Origin: Vitis vinifera | Taxonomy: Eukaryota; Streptophyta; Magnoliopsida; Vitales; Vitaceae | Length of the DNA stretch: 64,000 nucleotides | Assembly: GCF_030704535.1 (NCBI RefSeq) | Contig: NC_081813.1 | Span: forward strand, 6,634,501-6,698,500 | Direction of reading: 5' to 3' | Part shown: piece by piece, positions 26,149 through 36,647 of the stretch | Layout of the letters: every line of letters begins with the position of its first letter | How positions within the stretch are numbered: position 1 is the first letter of the stretch | Made by a program: the position numbers and the translations under genes | The notes under the pieces: generated by a model | Database searches by the model: none | What the model was told of the DNA's origin: nothing | Seen by the model: the letters and a program-made list of their open reading frames with translations, nothing else

Positions 26149-27072
26149 TTACAATGATCCCAACCAATCTATAAAATTCACCAAAGTTTGAGGGCATTCT
26201 ACTATAAACAGCTTTGCCTCAGACCAAAGAGAGCATAAAAAGGAATATTTCAATTTTTGTATTGATATTTTATCATCCTTGAAAGCTAATCGATTTCTCG
26301 CCTTCCACACCGTCCAAAAAATATGAAGGGGAGCCGCTCTCCTCACCTTCCTGTGTTTCTTGCCCACAGAAGAAATCTGCCAACTAAGCAGAGTCTCTCT
26401 AACTGAGCACGGCAATACCCAAGACACCCCAAATAAAGAAAAAAGCAACTCCCATAAGACCCTTATTTTTGAACAGTGAAGAAGCAGATGATTTATGGTC
26501 TCCTCCTTTTCCATACACATGAAGCATCTATTTGCCAATGACCATCCTCTTTTCTGAACAAGATCTAGGGTTAGCGCCTTACCCCATGCGGCCTCCCACG
26601 CAAAAAAGTTGATTTTGGGTTGTACCCACACCATCCAAATGCAACTAGATGGAAAAGAAGTAGGGCAGTCCGCTTCTAGAGCAAGATATAGAGACTTGGC
26701 CGAAAAAATGCCGCTCTTCGTTTCGGTCCAAACAACCGTATCATCTATGTCTCCAAGGACTCTCTTCCCGTGAAGATACCCCAAAAATAATTCCGCCTCC
26801 TCCACCTCCCAATCGTTTAGGGCTCTTGAAAAACAAGGGTTCCAACCCCCCTGCATCAAGGGATCCCAAACATCCGCCACCCAAGCTTCCTTTTCAATCG
26901 ATAAGGCAAAGAGGGAAGGAAACGACTCACACAGAGGGGCATCCCCACACCATCTATCCCTCCAAAACCTCACCCTCCTCCCATTGCCGACACTAAAAGA
27001 AGTCCGCGCGCCCACCAAATCCCAACCCAACCTTATTCCTTTCCAAAGCCCGACGCCATGCGCCTCTCTCAC
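26149..27072 (-). pseudogene. LINE zinc-binding RT-associated domain (zf-RVT)
   Basis: A 307-residue open frame with the plant LINE C-terminal layout: SVGNGRRVRFWRDRWCGD, then a segment FSAKSLYLAL, WVQPKINFFAWEAAWGK, and the Cys/His cluster CFMCMEKEETINHLLLHC (about residues 183-200). This is the zf-RVT region found downstream of reverse transcriptase in plant non-LTR elements. It is out of register with the RT frame upstream. Confidence 0.9.
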
Positions 27073-27122
27073 TTCCTGAGTGCACCAACCCCTCTATCTT
27101 CCCCATACTTCCCTCTAATCAC

Positions 27123-28409
27123 TTAATTCCACAAAGCCTCTCTCTCGTTTGCAAAACGCCAATTCCATTTAGAAAGGAGTACCTTATTGAGAATGGAAAG
27201 GCATTTGATCCCTAAGCCCCCGTTCTTCTTGTTTAAGCACACCACCTCCCATCTTACTAAATGTGGTTTTCGCTCCAAATTGCCACCGCCCCAAAGAAAA
27301 TCCCTTTGGATTTGCTCTAGTCTTCGTCTAATTGAACTTGGTAATCTTAGGACAAACATAAAGTAAATGGGGAGATTTGACAAAGTACTTCGGATCAAGG
27401 TTGCTCTTCCTCCCTTAGATAAGTATTGTCTCTTCCACATAGTCAATCTTTTGCGGAAGTGCTCTTCCACTCCATCCCACACTGCCACTGACTTAAACAG
27501 AGCACCTAAAGGAAGACCCAAATAAGTGGACGGGAGACTACCCACTTTACATCCAAAGTCCAAGGCGAGATCATCAATATCCACTACCCTCCCTACTGGA
27601 ATGAGTTCACTCTTCTCCAAGTTAATTCTCAGCCCCGAAACTGCCTCAAACCACATTAGCAGCCAACTTAGGTAAGTCAGCTGATCTTGGGAGGCTTGGC
27701 AAAACACCAAAGTGTCATCGGCAAACAACAAGTGTGAAATCTGAATCCCACCTTCATTCCTTCCCTTCACCTCGCAGCCCAAAATGTAACCATTATCCAC
27801 AGCCCTTTTAAGGAATGAGCTGAAAACCTCCATGGCAATCACAAAGAGGTAAGGTGAGAGAGGATCACCTTGCCTTAAACCCCTTGAGCTTTGGAAAAAA
27901 CCCTTAGGCGTTCCATTAATCAACACAGAGAAACTTGCAGTGGATATGCACCACTTGATCCACCCTAACCATTTCTCCCCAAAACCCATTTTCTGCATTA
28001 ATGTAAGAAGAAAGGACCAATCCACATTGTCATATGCCTTCTCTATGTCAAGTTTGCACAAGATCCCATTTTCATTATTCTTTAGAATCGAGTCGATGGC
28101 TTCATTAGCTATTAGCACTGCATCTAGAATTTGTCTCCCCTCCACAAAAGCCTCTTGAGCCTTAGAAACCACCTTTCCAACCACCTTTTTAAGTCTATTA
28201 GCTAAAACCTTAGCCAACCACTTGTATAGGTTTCCCACTAAACTTATGGGCCTGAAATCCCTCAAATCCTCAGCCCCCATTTTTTTTGGGATTAAAACCA
28301 AAAAAGTTGTATTTAGCCTTTTAACAAATTTACTATGTTCATGAAACTCCCTAAAGAATCTCAACACATCTTCCTTCACAAAATCCCACGCAAACTGCCA
28401 GAAAGACAT
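27123..28409 (-). pseudogene. LINE reverse transcriptase fragment
   Basis: A 428-residue open frame covering most of a non-LTR reverse transcriptase: FLVLIPKKMGAEDLRDFRPI, KAYDNVDWSFL, GLRQGDPLSPYLFVIAMEV and the catalytic box HLLFADDTLVFC (the FADD form of YxDD). The N-terminal endonuclease is missing because of the 5' truncation. The frame ends in TAA at 27123-27125, before the zinc-binding region. Confidence 0.93.
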
Positions 28410-28971
28410 TGTAAATTCATATCAGTGATTCATAATGATAACAGTGGCACTTCTTTCTCCGTACCAGATCCTATTTCCCAACCCTCTAAGCAGCCCGCTA
28501 TAGATTTATCCATACCCTATGTGAGATCATTTGATATACTGGATTTGAGTTTTCCGTAAAGTAAAATGGTGGAGTCAGAGGTATACATACACACATTCAA
28601 TCTACCCAAGGAAAAAAAACACACACACACAGCATTTCAATTTCTGAATGCATACCTGGCAGTGAAGAATTTTAAGTTATTATCATTAAGAATCAAACCT
28701 CTGTAATGCACCTGAAATAAGTCATTTGATCAATCTTACAGTTGTTAGTCAAACACCAGTATCAGCTACACCAACTTCAAATTGTACCTAACCAAAACAG
28801 ATTAATTTTGTACATTTCTATATCACTTTTGAGTACACAAAGTTGTAAGCAACTTAACAAACAAAAGGACCATACCAAAATGAGTTACCAATGACTGGAA
28901 TGGAAGTTTGGAAAAGATAATCAACCCAGGTGTCCTCAACAGCTGGAATTCAAATCCTACAAATAATCCAA

Positions 28972-31676
28972 TCAAGTAGTTGGATTCTTGCAGGTAGTAC
29001 AATTGTGTCCAGCCCCGTTGCAGTGAGAACAAAATACAGTTCCTTTTTCCCTGAACTGGAATTTGTTTCGCTGGTGTGGGGGTCTCCCAATACGGCGTTT
29101 CATGGTAGGAGGATCAAGAGAAGCATATGTGACACCATTTTGGTCTTTCACATTTCCATCAGAATCAACTGTTGGCATGTTGTCAAAATCAAGTGGATGC
29201 AATATGCCAGAGTAAATCATTTCTTGCTTTGGCAAGTGGAACCACTCTTCAACAAATCCATAAACGTCTTGGTTCATCATCTGTATGACTGCACATGCAT
29301 GTTCGCATGGGATTCCTAACATCTGCCAAGCTGAGCAAGTACAGGTATGTTGCTTCAAGTCAACACAATGACTTCTATCTCTAGTTTTGACCTTAAATGT
29401 ATCTGTGTAGGGAATAACTGTAAATGCTTCAGCTTTGGCAATGTTTAGCAAGACTTTATCCTCAATTTTTGGGCTAATGAATCTCTTCCAACTCTGTGTT
29501 GCTGCTTTACATTCAATTAGCAAAGAGGCTAGCTTCTCCATGTGTTTGACAACAAAGTTAAATATGCTGTGATGCTGATCCTCATTGATCAAGTCATCAA
29601 ACAATCCGGCAAGATTAGTATTCATTTTATCCCAACGCTTTTTAGAGAATTTAGACAATGCCCAATGTTCAGGACCGCTATCTTCAATCCACTTGGCCAA
29701 GTTAGCACTATATCTCCTCAAGTTCTCCATGGCACGAATGTAATCAATTTGTAACCTTGTATAGGCAATGGCATCAAGGAACATCAGTGCATCTTCTTTG
29801 CCTTTCCTTCCTTTAGTGTTCTTCTTTGTTAACTGGCAGCTGAAGCTCTCCTTTAGATGCTGATAGCAATATATATGATTTTCAACTCCAAACACCTCTG
29901 CAACACTCCTAACAATGTCAAGGTGCATATCAGAAATAATGACCACCTCCATTTTACCAACTAATTGCTTTAACTTTTGAAAGAACCATAACCAGTCATC
30001 ATAAGTTTTTGAGCTTACAATGGCATATGCAATTAGAAACATATTGTCATCACCATCATATGCTGAGGCTGAAAGCAAAGTTCCCTTGTGTAGGCCACCC
30101 AATTCTGATGAATCAATAGATATAATTGGTCGACACCCTGTCAAAAACCCATGCACGCAAGCTCCATATGCAACGAACAATTGCATAAAATTGCCCTCAT
30201 CCGAAGAAGTCCATTCTGCAATTGTCCCAGGATTAGATTTTGTTAACTGTGCGCACAACCATGGCAACAGCTTATATGAGTTGTCTGAAAGACCAAAGAT
30301 TCTCTCTTTCACCTTCTCTCTATACTGCCAAGCTTGACCATAGGTCATTCTTATTCCATGTTGTCTTTCAAAGTCCTTACAGATTTGACGGGGCATACAA
30401 TCAGGAGTAGCCTTTATCACGTCATTAGTTAGAACCGCCAGCTTGCATAATCGTACTGTAGGAAGTGGTGAAGAGTCCTCGTGTATAGAGTGGTTATGAT
30501 TATTTTGAAATGTGTACACTCTCATCATTTTGGTACCCTTGACACCACAAGCAGCTATTTTCCAAGTGCATCCATCAACTGCACAACACACACTGACATA
30601 ACGGGGACAATTCCTTTTAAATTTGTACCTGAATCGTCCAGCTAAGGACATAAGATATAATGCATTCCGGAATTCATCAGCATTTGCAAAGCTCTGCCCA
30701 CTACCCAATATGGCATTCTCAGAGGTACTTGAAGCTGGTGGATCTGCTTCAAACTTTGTACATCTTGATGCCAACCCATGTTTCTGAATTGTATAATCAT
30801 CATTCATGCCTTGAGATGATGATGGTGTTGATGCAGAATGATTTTCCACATTAACACTGCATAGTTAACAACTTCATGTCTGTCATCATAAAAATTAATA
30901 CATAAAACTTATATGTAAATAAAGTCAATAGTGGAAGATAGTGTGCATGTGTGACTTATGGAGTGCTTTTTCTAGCTACAACTCCTTGTGCTGCTTCTTC
31001 TTTACAAGCTCTAAATACAAAAAGATTATCCACATTTACACTGCATAATTGACAAATTATTGTATGTCATCATAAAAAATAGATAAAGCTTAAAAATAAA
31101 TAATGACAATAATGGGAGACAATGTGCACATGTGACTCACAGAGTGCTTTGTCCATCCACAACTCCTAGCTCTGTTTCCTCTCTACAAGCTCTAAGGACA
31201 GGATGACTTTCCACATTTGCACTGCATATAATAAACTCATGTTTTCCATTGTTAAAGAAGGAAGAAAAAAAGAAGGAATAGATAAAGCTAAATATAAATA
31301 ATGAGGGATAGTGTGAATGTGTGACTTACGGAGTGCCTTGTCCATCTGCAACTCCTTGCTCTACTTCTGTACAAGCTCGAACTATATAGACACGCGAGAA
31401 ACCATCACTAAAGAGGACCATGCTATTTACAGCATCATCATCGTCCAACGGTAGGAGTACAGATGGGTCAAATTTTAGGGTATACTTAAATGATAAACCG
31501 GATGGGTCAATTTGAAGTTTCGTACATGCCTTCAAGACAAATTCAGCATGTGATGTTCCTTGATTGACAATTATGCCACTAGTACATCCACCCTTGTAAT
31601 CAATGGAACCATTAAAGCCATTTTCAATCTCCCCTCCAAAGTAAAGGTAACAATATATTGATCTGCTGCTTTCCAT
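28972..31676 (-). CDS. MUSTANG-like domesticated Mutator transposase with PB1 domain
   Basis: Exon 1 is 31676-31330 (115 residues plus two bases) and the main exon is 30856-28972; joined directly they give 743 residues. Exon 1 encodes a PB1 domain (start MESSRSIYCYLYFGGEI, acidic DDDDAV loop near residues 92-97). The main exon has a MuDR-type Cys/His DNA-binding region (about 168-240), a MULE transposase core (about 358-455, with candidate catalytic aspartates D364 in SIDSSELGG and D425 in IISDMHLDIV), a SWIM finger (CTCSAWQMLGIPCEH, about 620-635), an AT-hook-like RRIGRPP, and a CCHC knuckle (CSHCNGAGHNCTTC, 725-738). No terminal inverted repeats flank it and the frame is long and intact, which fits the MUSTANG host genes of flowering plants, thought to act as transcription regulators. 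The intron holds two further copies of an 81-nt phase-matched mini-exon, listed separately; inclusion of the copy at 31141-31221 would give 770 residues. A leader exon may lie near 32540-32750. Confidence 0.88.
30856..31330 (-). repeat. Tandem array of about 185-bp units holding an 81-nt mini-exon
   Basis: Reading on the minus strand, the end of exon 1 (RACTEVEQGVADGQGTP, then GTAAGTCAC) is followed at 31221-31141 by TATGCAG|T..NVESHPVLRACREETELGVVDGQSTL|GTGAGTCAC and at 31040-30960 by TATGCAG|T..NVDNLFVFRACKEEAAQGVVARKSTP|ATAAGTCAC, and then by TATGCAG|T..VNVENHSAS, the start of the main exon. Both internal units are exactly 81 nt, open, and start and end in phase 2 like the flanking exons. 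The first has acceptor and GT donor; the second has AT where GT should be. Unit spacing is 181-189 bp. Confidence 0.85.
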
Positions 31677-32839
31677 TTACCTAATACAAAACAACATGAC
31701 TCATTTGATGGTTATGTCTTACACATGTCCAGGGAAACAAATACATTCAAATATGGTTGCACAAGATAAAAACCAGCTGCATTCCTGCTGTAGTTCACTC
31801 ACATAAATCAAATTTCTTGTACAATGCAGCAAGGAAGCCATGTCTAATGGGCAAGAGTGCATCTGTTTTCATGGAAGAAGCTGTAATCCTACTTAGTCAA
31901 GCTATTTCAATTAGGCACCCCTACTTCCAACTAATGATCTTACTGCACACCATTTCTTCAAATAAAACTTAGCAGATAAAACTATAAATTCTTTTTCAGA
32001 AAAGGAAAAAAAGAACAACTGGAACAAGATAAACACCGAAATCCCACATTTGCATATATGCCAACTTTATATCAGAGATTACACTCCTTGGAAATTATAG
32101 ATAAGATAAATTTTAGTACTCGCCCATTTCTTACACCCACAGCCTTACTCAAAACCAGGTTTCATATAGATTATTCATTGATTACGCAAAAAACTATATC
32201 TGAGTGAGAGAATAAGGTCTAAAAAAATTCCTTTTTTGACCATAAAATGCATTAAGCTTATGTTTTGACAAGTATAAACAGTACATTGTTTCAAAGATTC
32301 AAATGGCCAAAAGCTCTTCCCATCACAAAGAGAATTAACTCAAAGCATATGGAACTCTCATTCTCACAAAAAAACTAACACTAGCTTGTCACTCGCAGTC
32401 CCTTGAACCAAAACTCAAGAATAGGCATTTTGAGTTATTTGGAACAATAATCGCATGCCAATGTCAATAAGAACACAGTAACTACATTGCTCTAAGTTGT
32501 GTTTGGTTGCCGTGAAAAATGTGTAAAATGAAAATCTTATAATAGTACCTATAACCCAATACGTGGTTGAAGGCGTTGATGGGGTGATATCAGGGATGGG
32601 CGAGGAGAGGGCTTGGGTCTAGGGTTCCATCCAATTCATGGTGTTAGATCTGAAAGCACTGGCTCAAAAGATTCAGACTGAGAAAATTTTGCTGGTACTA
32701 CGATGATTTTAGGGTTTTGATTCAGAGGGAACATCGAGAGGGAAAATTTTATGTTTTCGATTGCATACGTGGATAAATCCAGGTTACACACGTGTCATTG
32801 AGAGTTACAAAGTCGTGGGCCTCGTGGCTTTGAAAGAAG
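31677..32839. other. Upstream region of the MUSTANG-like gene
   Basis: No coding frame of note. On the minus strand, 32750-32530 is GC-richer and reads like a leader exon ending with a possible donor (TTATAG|GTACTA near 32545); an acceptor-like TATTAG|GTAAATGG lies directly before the start codon at 31676. If correct, the gene has a 5'UTR intron of about 860 nt. This model is tentative. Confidence 0.45.
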
Positions 32840-33403
32840 GAAGAATTATGTTTTGAAGGTAGATCGGTCCTCAAATTAACAAAAGGTCCATGTAACTCTT
32901 CAAATTTAACAAAAGGTCCATGTAACTCTTCAAATTGAGCCCAAAACCCAATGAAAATATGGAAATTGAGTTGAAAGATATCATCCTTTAGTATTTCCAA
33001 AAATGCCCTTTGTTGATTTTGAGAAAAAAAAATTAATATTTTTGAAAAATACTTTTATTTAATTTAATATTTTTTATTTAATTTAATATTTTAAAAAAAT
33101 ACTTTTATGTAATTTAATATTTTTTAAAATACTTTTATTTAATTTAATATTTTTTAAAAATAAATTAATTTAATTTAATATTTTTGAAAAAAAATATTTA
33201 ATTTAATATTTTTGAAAACTACTTTTATTTAATTTAGTATTTTTGAAAAAAAATTATTTAACTTAATTTTATAAAATATTTTATATGTGTTCTTAAAGAG
33301 TATATTTGTTCGTTACTATTTCATATCCTTCAACTCAATTTGAAGACTTATATAAACCTTTTGTTAATTTTGGGGCCCATCTATCCACAAAAGATAATTC
33401 TCC
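32840..33403. mobile_element. Fold-back (long-TIR) element of about 560 bp
   Basis: The left end reads AGAATTATGTTTTGAAGGTAG and the right end, reverse complemented, AGAATTATCTTTTGTGGATAG; the match continues through GG.CC.CAAATTAACAAAAGGT and TCTTCAAATTGAG, about 100 bp per arm. The left arm contains an extra 29-bp direct repeat (AACAAAAGGTCCATG at 32879 and 32908). The core (33010-33260) is built from units AATATTTTTGAAAAATAC.TTTATTTAATTT. No coding capacity. It lies just upstream of the presumed leader of the MUSTANG-like gene. Confidence 0.75.
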
Positions 33404-33630
33404 CATGAAAGAAAGTATGGAAAAAAGCGAAGTAAATTTAATTAATAATAAATTCCTGATAATTTAATATTTATTTGAATACATTTTGTGTTTTTTATCT
33501 TTAGAATAATAATAACTAATTTTAAAAAATTTATACTAAAATTGTAATAAATTTTAAAATTTGATTAAAAAAAAGTGAAAGCGTGTTTTCATATACTCAT
33601 ATGAAAATAATTACAAAATACGAATACATT

Positions 33631-34160
33631 CGGTCTGATCATACATGGTAGCTGAGTTTCATTTTCGGCATAAATCACACTTATATAATCAGTCTCGTTA
33701 GTTTCCTATTTGAATTTCATCATAAACTACACATGATCAAATAGATCTCGATAATTCAAATTGAGTTTCGTTGTAGACCAAACCTATACGACTGGTCACA
33801 TAATTATCCTATCTAGTTTTTGTCATAAATAGCACACGGTCTGATCGATCACAACAACTTAGTTTCGTTTTCTGCTTATGCCTCATTTGTACGATCAGTC
33901 ATGTAGTTATCTTATCTTGTTTTCGTCATAGTTGACACCCAATCCAATCAATCATGAAAGTTCAGTATCGTTTTTGGTGTAGACCGCACCATTATGATCA
34001 ATCACACTGTTTTCATCACAGACGGTACTCGATTCGATTGGTCATGATAACTTGGTTTCATTTTCAGCATAAATCACACATATCCGATCGGTCACGTTAT
34101 TGTCATGTCTAGTTTTCCACTTAGACCACACCTAGTCATATAGGTCCTGACAATTCAGTT
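33631..34160. repeat. Satellite-like array of 50-53-bp monomers
   Basis: Ten diverged monomers plus a partial one follow each other. Each contains a GATCGGTCA-like box, then a T-rich GTTTTCGTCATA-like part, then an ACCACAC-like end. Two types alternate: one of about 50 bp with CTTAGTTTCGTTTTC and one of about 52 bp with TTATCCTATCTAGTTTT, making a dimer of about 102 bp. I recognise no protein or known satellite in it. Divergence between monomers of one type is high, so it is old. Confidence 0.8.
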
Positions 34161-34343
34161 AAGAAATAAAATGGAATGATATTATGGATTGGGGAGTGTC
34201 TCAAATTCATAATTAGGGAAGTTTCTTCTTCTTTTTTTTTTGTAAAAAATATTGTATAGAATATTTTTTAAATTGATATATTATTATAATATCAGACTTC
34301 CTTATAAAATAAAGAAGGTTGTTATAAATATCTCTATAAATAT

Positions 34344-34973
34344 TAGGGATAATTGTTTTTTGTACCCCGTTGGGCCCAAAAATTAAGATTTGGCCCATAA
34401 AAGTTGCATAATTGATGGGAATGATATAAAATGTGAAGAGATCAATATACCTTTCAAAACTATTTTGAGTATTTTCTACCACAATGTTTGACAAACTTTT
34501 TTATTTTAATTTTTTTTAATAATTATTTTGAAAATTTATTATTTTTAGAAAACTAATTTTTTTAAAAAATATATCTTTTAAAAAAAATAATTTTGACATG
34601 TTTTTAGTTATTTTTTACATATATAATTTTAAATATATATATATTTTCCAAGATGTTTGATTTTTAAATAATAATAATAATAATAATAATAATAATTTAT
34701 TTTTATTTTTTTGGAAAATTGTGTATTTTTTTCCAAATCACTAAATTAAAATAAATTTTAATGAGGTTTACAAAAGGAATAAAATTTAAATTAATGTTTT
34801 TCTACTTTTTTATTTTTCATAATCAATAAATATCATTTTTGGAAAGATAAAAAAATTCATATTCTTCTTCTTAATTTTCACATTTCCTCTAAGTCTTGGG
34901 CTTAAATAGTGAACTTATATGGATCAAAACTTAATTTTTGGACCTAATTAGGTCCAAAACACAATTGTCCCTA
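34344..34973. mobile_element. Non-autonomous TIR element (about 630 bp)
   Basis: The left end TAGGGATAATTGTTTTTTG pairs with a right end whose reverse complement is TAGGGACAATTGTGTTTTGG; similarity continues over about 70 bp (GGCCCAAAAATTAAGATTTGG against GGTCCAAAAATTAAGTTTTG-like). It is flanked by AATAT on both sides (34339-34343 and 34974-34978), a likely 5-bp target duplication. The core is AT-rich and contains an (AAT)n run at 34666-34697. No transposase is present. It sits inside the LTR-like fossil that continues to about 35450. Confidence 0.7.
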
Positions 34974-34978
34974 AATAT

Positions 34979-35450
34979 TATAGGTAATGAGAGGAAAAAA
35001 TTATGAGACAAAAATTAACTTGTAAAGACCATATGAAGTAAATAGAGATATAAGGAATAACAACATATATATGATGGAACATGATGAGGAAGAACAACAA
35101 ATACATGGTGGAGCAAGAGGACTCGTGATATGGTATAGATAAAAGGAGTGGATAAATATAAGATGTTTTAAGAACACAATAGTTATATATCATTCTATAC
35201 TCTATAATGTTCTCTATTATATAATAGAAAAAAAAATTCTCATTCATTGATGTAGGCATGATTGGTTCTCTTCTCTATAATGTTTTCTACTATATAATGC
35301 AAATATTTTATCTCATTCGTAGATATAGGCATAGTTGGTCGAATCACGCAAAAATCTCGTGTATCATTTACGTGATTGTTTTATTTTTATGTTCTTTAAT
35401 TAACCTTGTTTCCATTAAACCTTAAGCGGCGCAACACCATGTGTTAAAGA
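34979..35450. mobile_element. Fossil copia-type LTR fragment (probable)
   Basis: The sequence GTAGATATAGGCATAGTTGG followed by TCGAATCACGCAAAAATCTC and TCATTTACGTGATTG resembles the R-U5 part of plant Ty1-copia LTRs as I remember them (GAACGTAGGC..GCCGAACCACGTAAAT). A second diverged version of the same motif lies about 78 bp earlier (ATGTAGGCATGATTGGTTC). No internal coding region is visible nearby; it is broken and old, possibly a solo LTR remnant whose other part lies left of the inserted TIR element (about 34213-34343). Ends are not defined. Confidence 0.4.
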
Positions 35451-35689
35451 AATATTTTCTTCCTTTTTACCCTAATGAATAAACACATATTTATCAACTT
35501 ATGTGACATGACATACATCATCATCAAATTTATCGACTTAATTCTATGAATAAACACATATGATATATAAATAGTGTTGTTTAATTTCCTTTTTGGTAAG
35601 TAAGGGATAAAAGATGAAAAGGTCATGAAAGAGAAAACAGACGTGGCATCAGATGCCTTGCATCTGGAACACTTGTCATGCAAATATGT

Positions 35690-35760
35690 CTCAGAAACAC
35701 CCAGAACGATCCATTTTTGCCCCTTCCTAGACTTTTTCCTAGAACCCTTTGGAGACTTCT
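35690..35760 (+). promoter_or_regulatory. Candidate heat-shock elements upstream of the small HSP
   Basis: At 35741-35760 four alternating pentamers AGAAC-CCTTT-GGAGA-CTTCT follow the 5-bp spacing of a heat-shock element (nGAAn/nTTCn), with two imperfect units. A further pair AGAAA..AGAAC lies at about 35690-35706. Location about 90-160 bp before the start codon fits a proximal element, although part of it may be in the leader. Regulation by heat-shock factors is inferred from the family. Confidence 0.4.
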
Positions 35761-35851
35761 CCACCCTCCTTAAATTCTCCCAACATCATCACTATCAGCC
35801 CAGGAAGCATCACAAAGAAATTAATCCACCTCAAATTCAAAACCCATCAAT

Positions 35852-36647
35852 ATGGCCTTGGCTCGTTTGGCTTTGAGGAGTCTGCAGCAGAGGGTTCCCT
35901 CTTCTTCTTCTTCTTCTTTGCTGAGCCCTAGTCTCAGTGAGAGAGCTCTGACTGGACAGAGGTGGGGGCCGGAGATTGTGAAGAGGTTCTCGGCAACGCC
36001 TGATGCTGCCTCTGACAAGCCATCTGGTGAGAAAACAGAGGTTGCTGTTTCTGAAGGTGACAGAAAGCCCAAGCTCTTCCCCAGGAAGCAGAGGAAGAGG
36101 AGCCTTTGGAGGAACAATAGAAACGATTTTGTCCCTTCCCTGAATGGTACTTATTCTTTCTCTCATCACTAAATCAACCACTCCATTGAAAATTTTCTAG
36201 CTTGGAATAACTTAATTCTCCTTTTCTTTTTTGCCTTAAGAGTTGTTCCCTCCAAGCATAGGAAATGCCCTGATGCAAGCAACCCAACACATGAACAGGC
36301 TACTTGAGAATTTAGCACCTTCACGTCTGATAGGCAGATTAAAAGAGCAGGACCAGTGCTACAAACTCCGCTACGAAATGCCCGGATTGACCAAAGAGGA
36401 TGTGAAGATCTCAGTTGAAGATGGGATCTTATCCATAAGAGGAGAGCACAAGGAGGAGGAGGAAGAAGGCTCAGATGATGAGCATTGGTCAGCTACAAGC
36501 TATGGGTACTATGACACGAGCCTCTTGTTGCCTACCGATGCCAAAATTGAAGAAATCAAAGCTGAGCTGAAGGATGGTGTCCTCACCATCATTATACCCA
36601 GGAATGAAAAGAAGGGGAAAGATGTGAAGGAGGTTCAGATCCAGTAA
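35852..36647 (+). CDS. Organellar (probably mitochondrial) small heat-shock protein, 233 aa
   Basis: Exons 35852-36146 and 36241-36647 (phase 1 intron of 94 nt) give 233 residues. It is an ATP-independent chaperone that binds unfolding proteins under heat. The N-terminus (MALARLALRSLQQRV, then a serine run and LSERALTGQRWG) is basic, serine-rich and free of acidic residues for 26 residues, as in mitochondrial targeting peptides. The alpha-crystallin domain spans about 132-220: CYKLRYEMPGLTKEDVKISV, an acidic EEEEEGSDDE insert, and the hallmark DGVLTIIIPR. The C-terminal VQI (230-232) matches the I/V-x-I/V motif used in oligomer contacts. Layout and intron position fit the plant mitochondrial HSP22/23.6 group; chloroplast location is less likely because the methionine-rich segment of plastid sHSPs is missing. 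Confidence 0.93.

Larger units (their letters stand above)
25990..28411 (-). mobile_element. 5'-truncated L1-type LINE with target-site duplication
   Basis: On the minus strand the element begins inside the reverse transcriptase (the first codons read MSFWQFAWDFVKED) and ends in a poly-A (poly-T on the plus strand at about 25992). It is flanked by a 7-bp direct repeat TAAATTC (25983-25989 and 28412-28418), which fits target-primed insertion with 5' truncation. Endonuclease and ORF1 are absent. RT and zinc-binding regions are separated by a stop and a change of register within about 60 nt, so it cannot make the full protein. It sits about 560 bp downstream of the stop codon of the MUSTANG-like gene in the same orientation and may lie in that gene's 3' flank or UTR. 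Confidence 0.9.

Noticed and set aside
33631-34160. Regular repeats with spacer-like units considered as a CRISPR array
   Set aside because: Monomers are contiguous and diverged with no constant repeat and unique spacers, and the context is a plant nuclear genome.
35837-36181. Minus-strand open frames across the heat-shock protein exon
   Set aside because: They are shadows of a well-supported plus-strand exon with codon structure and targeting peptide.
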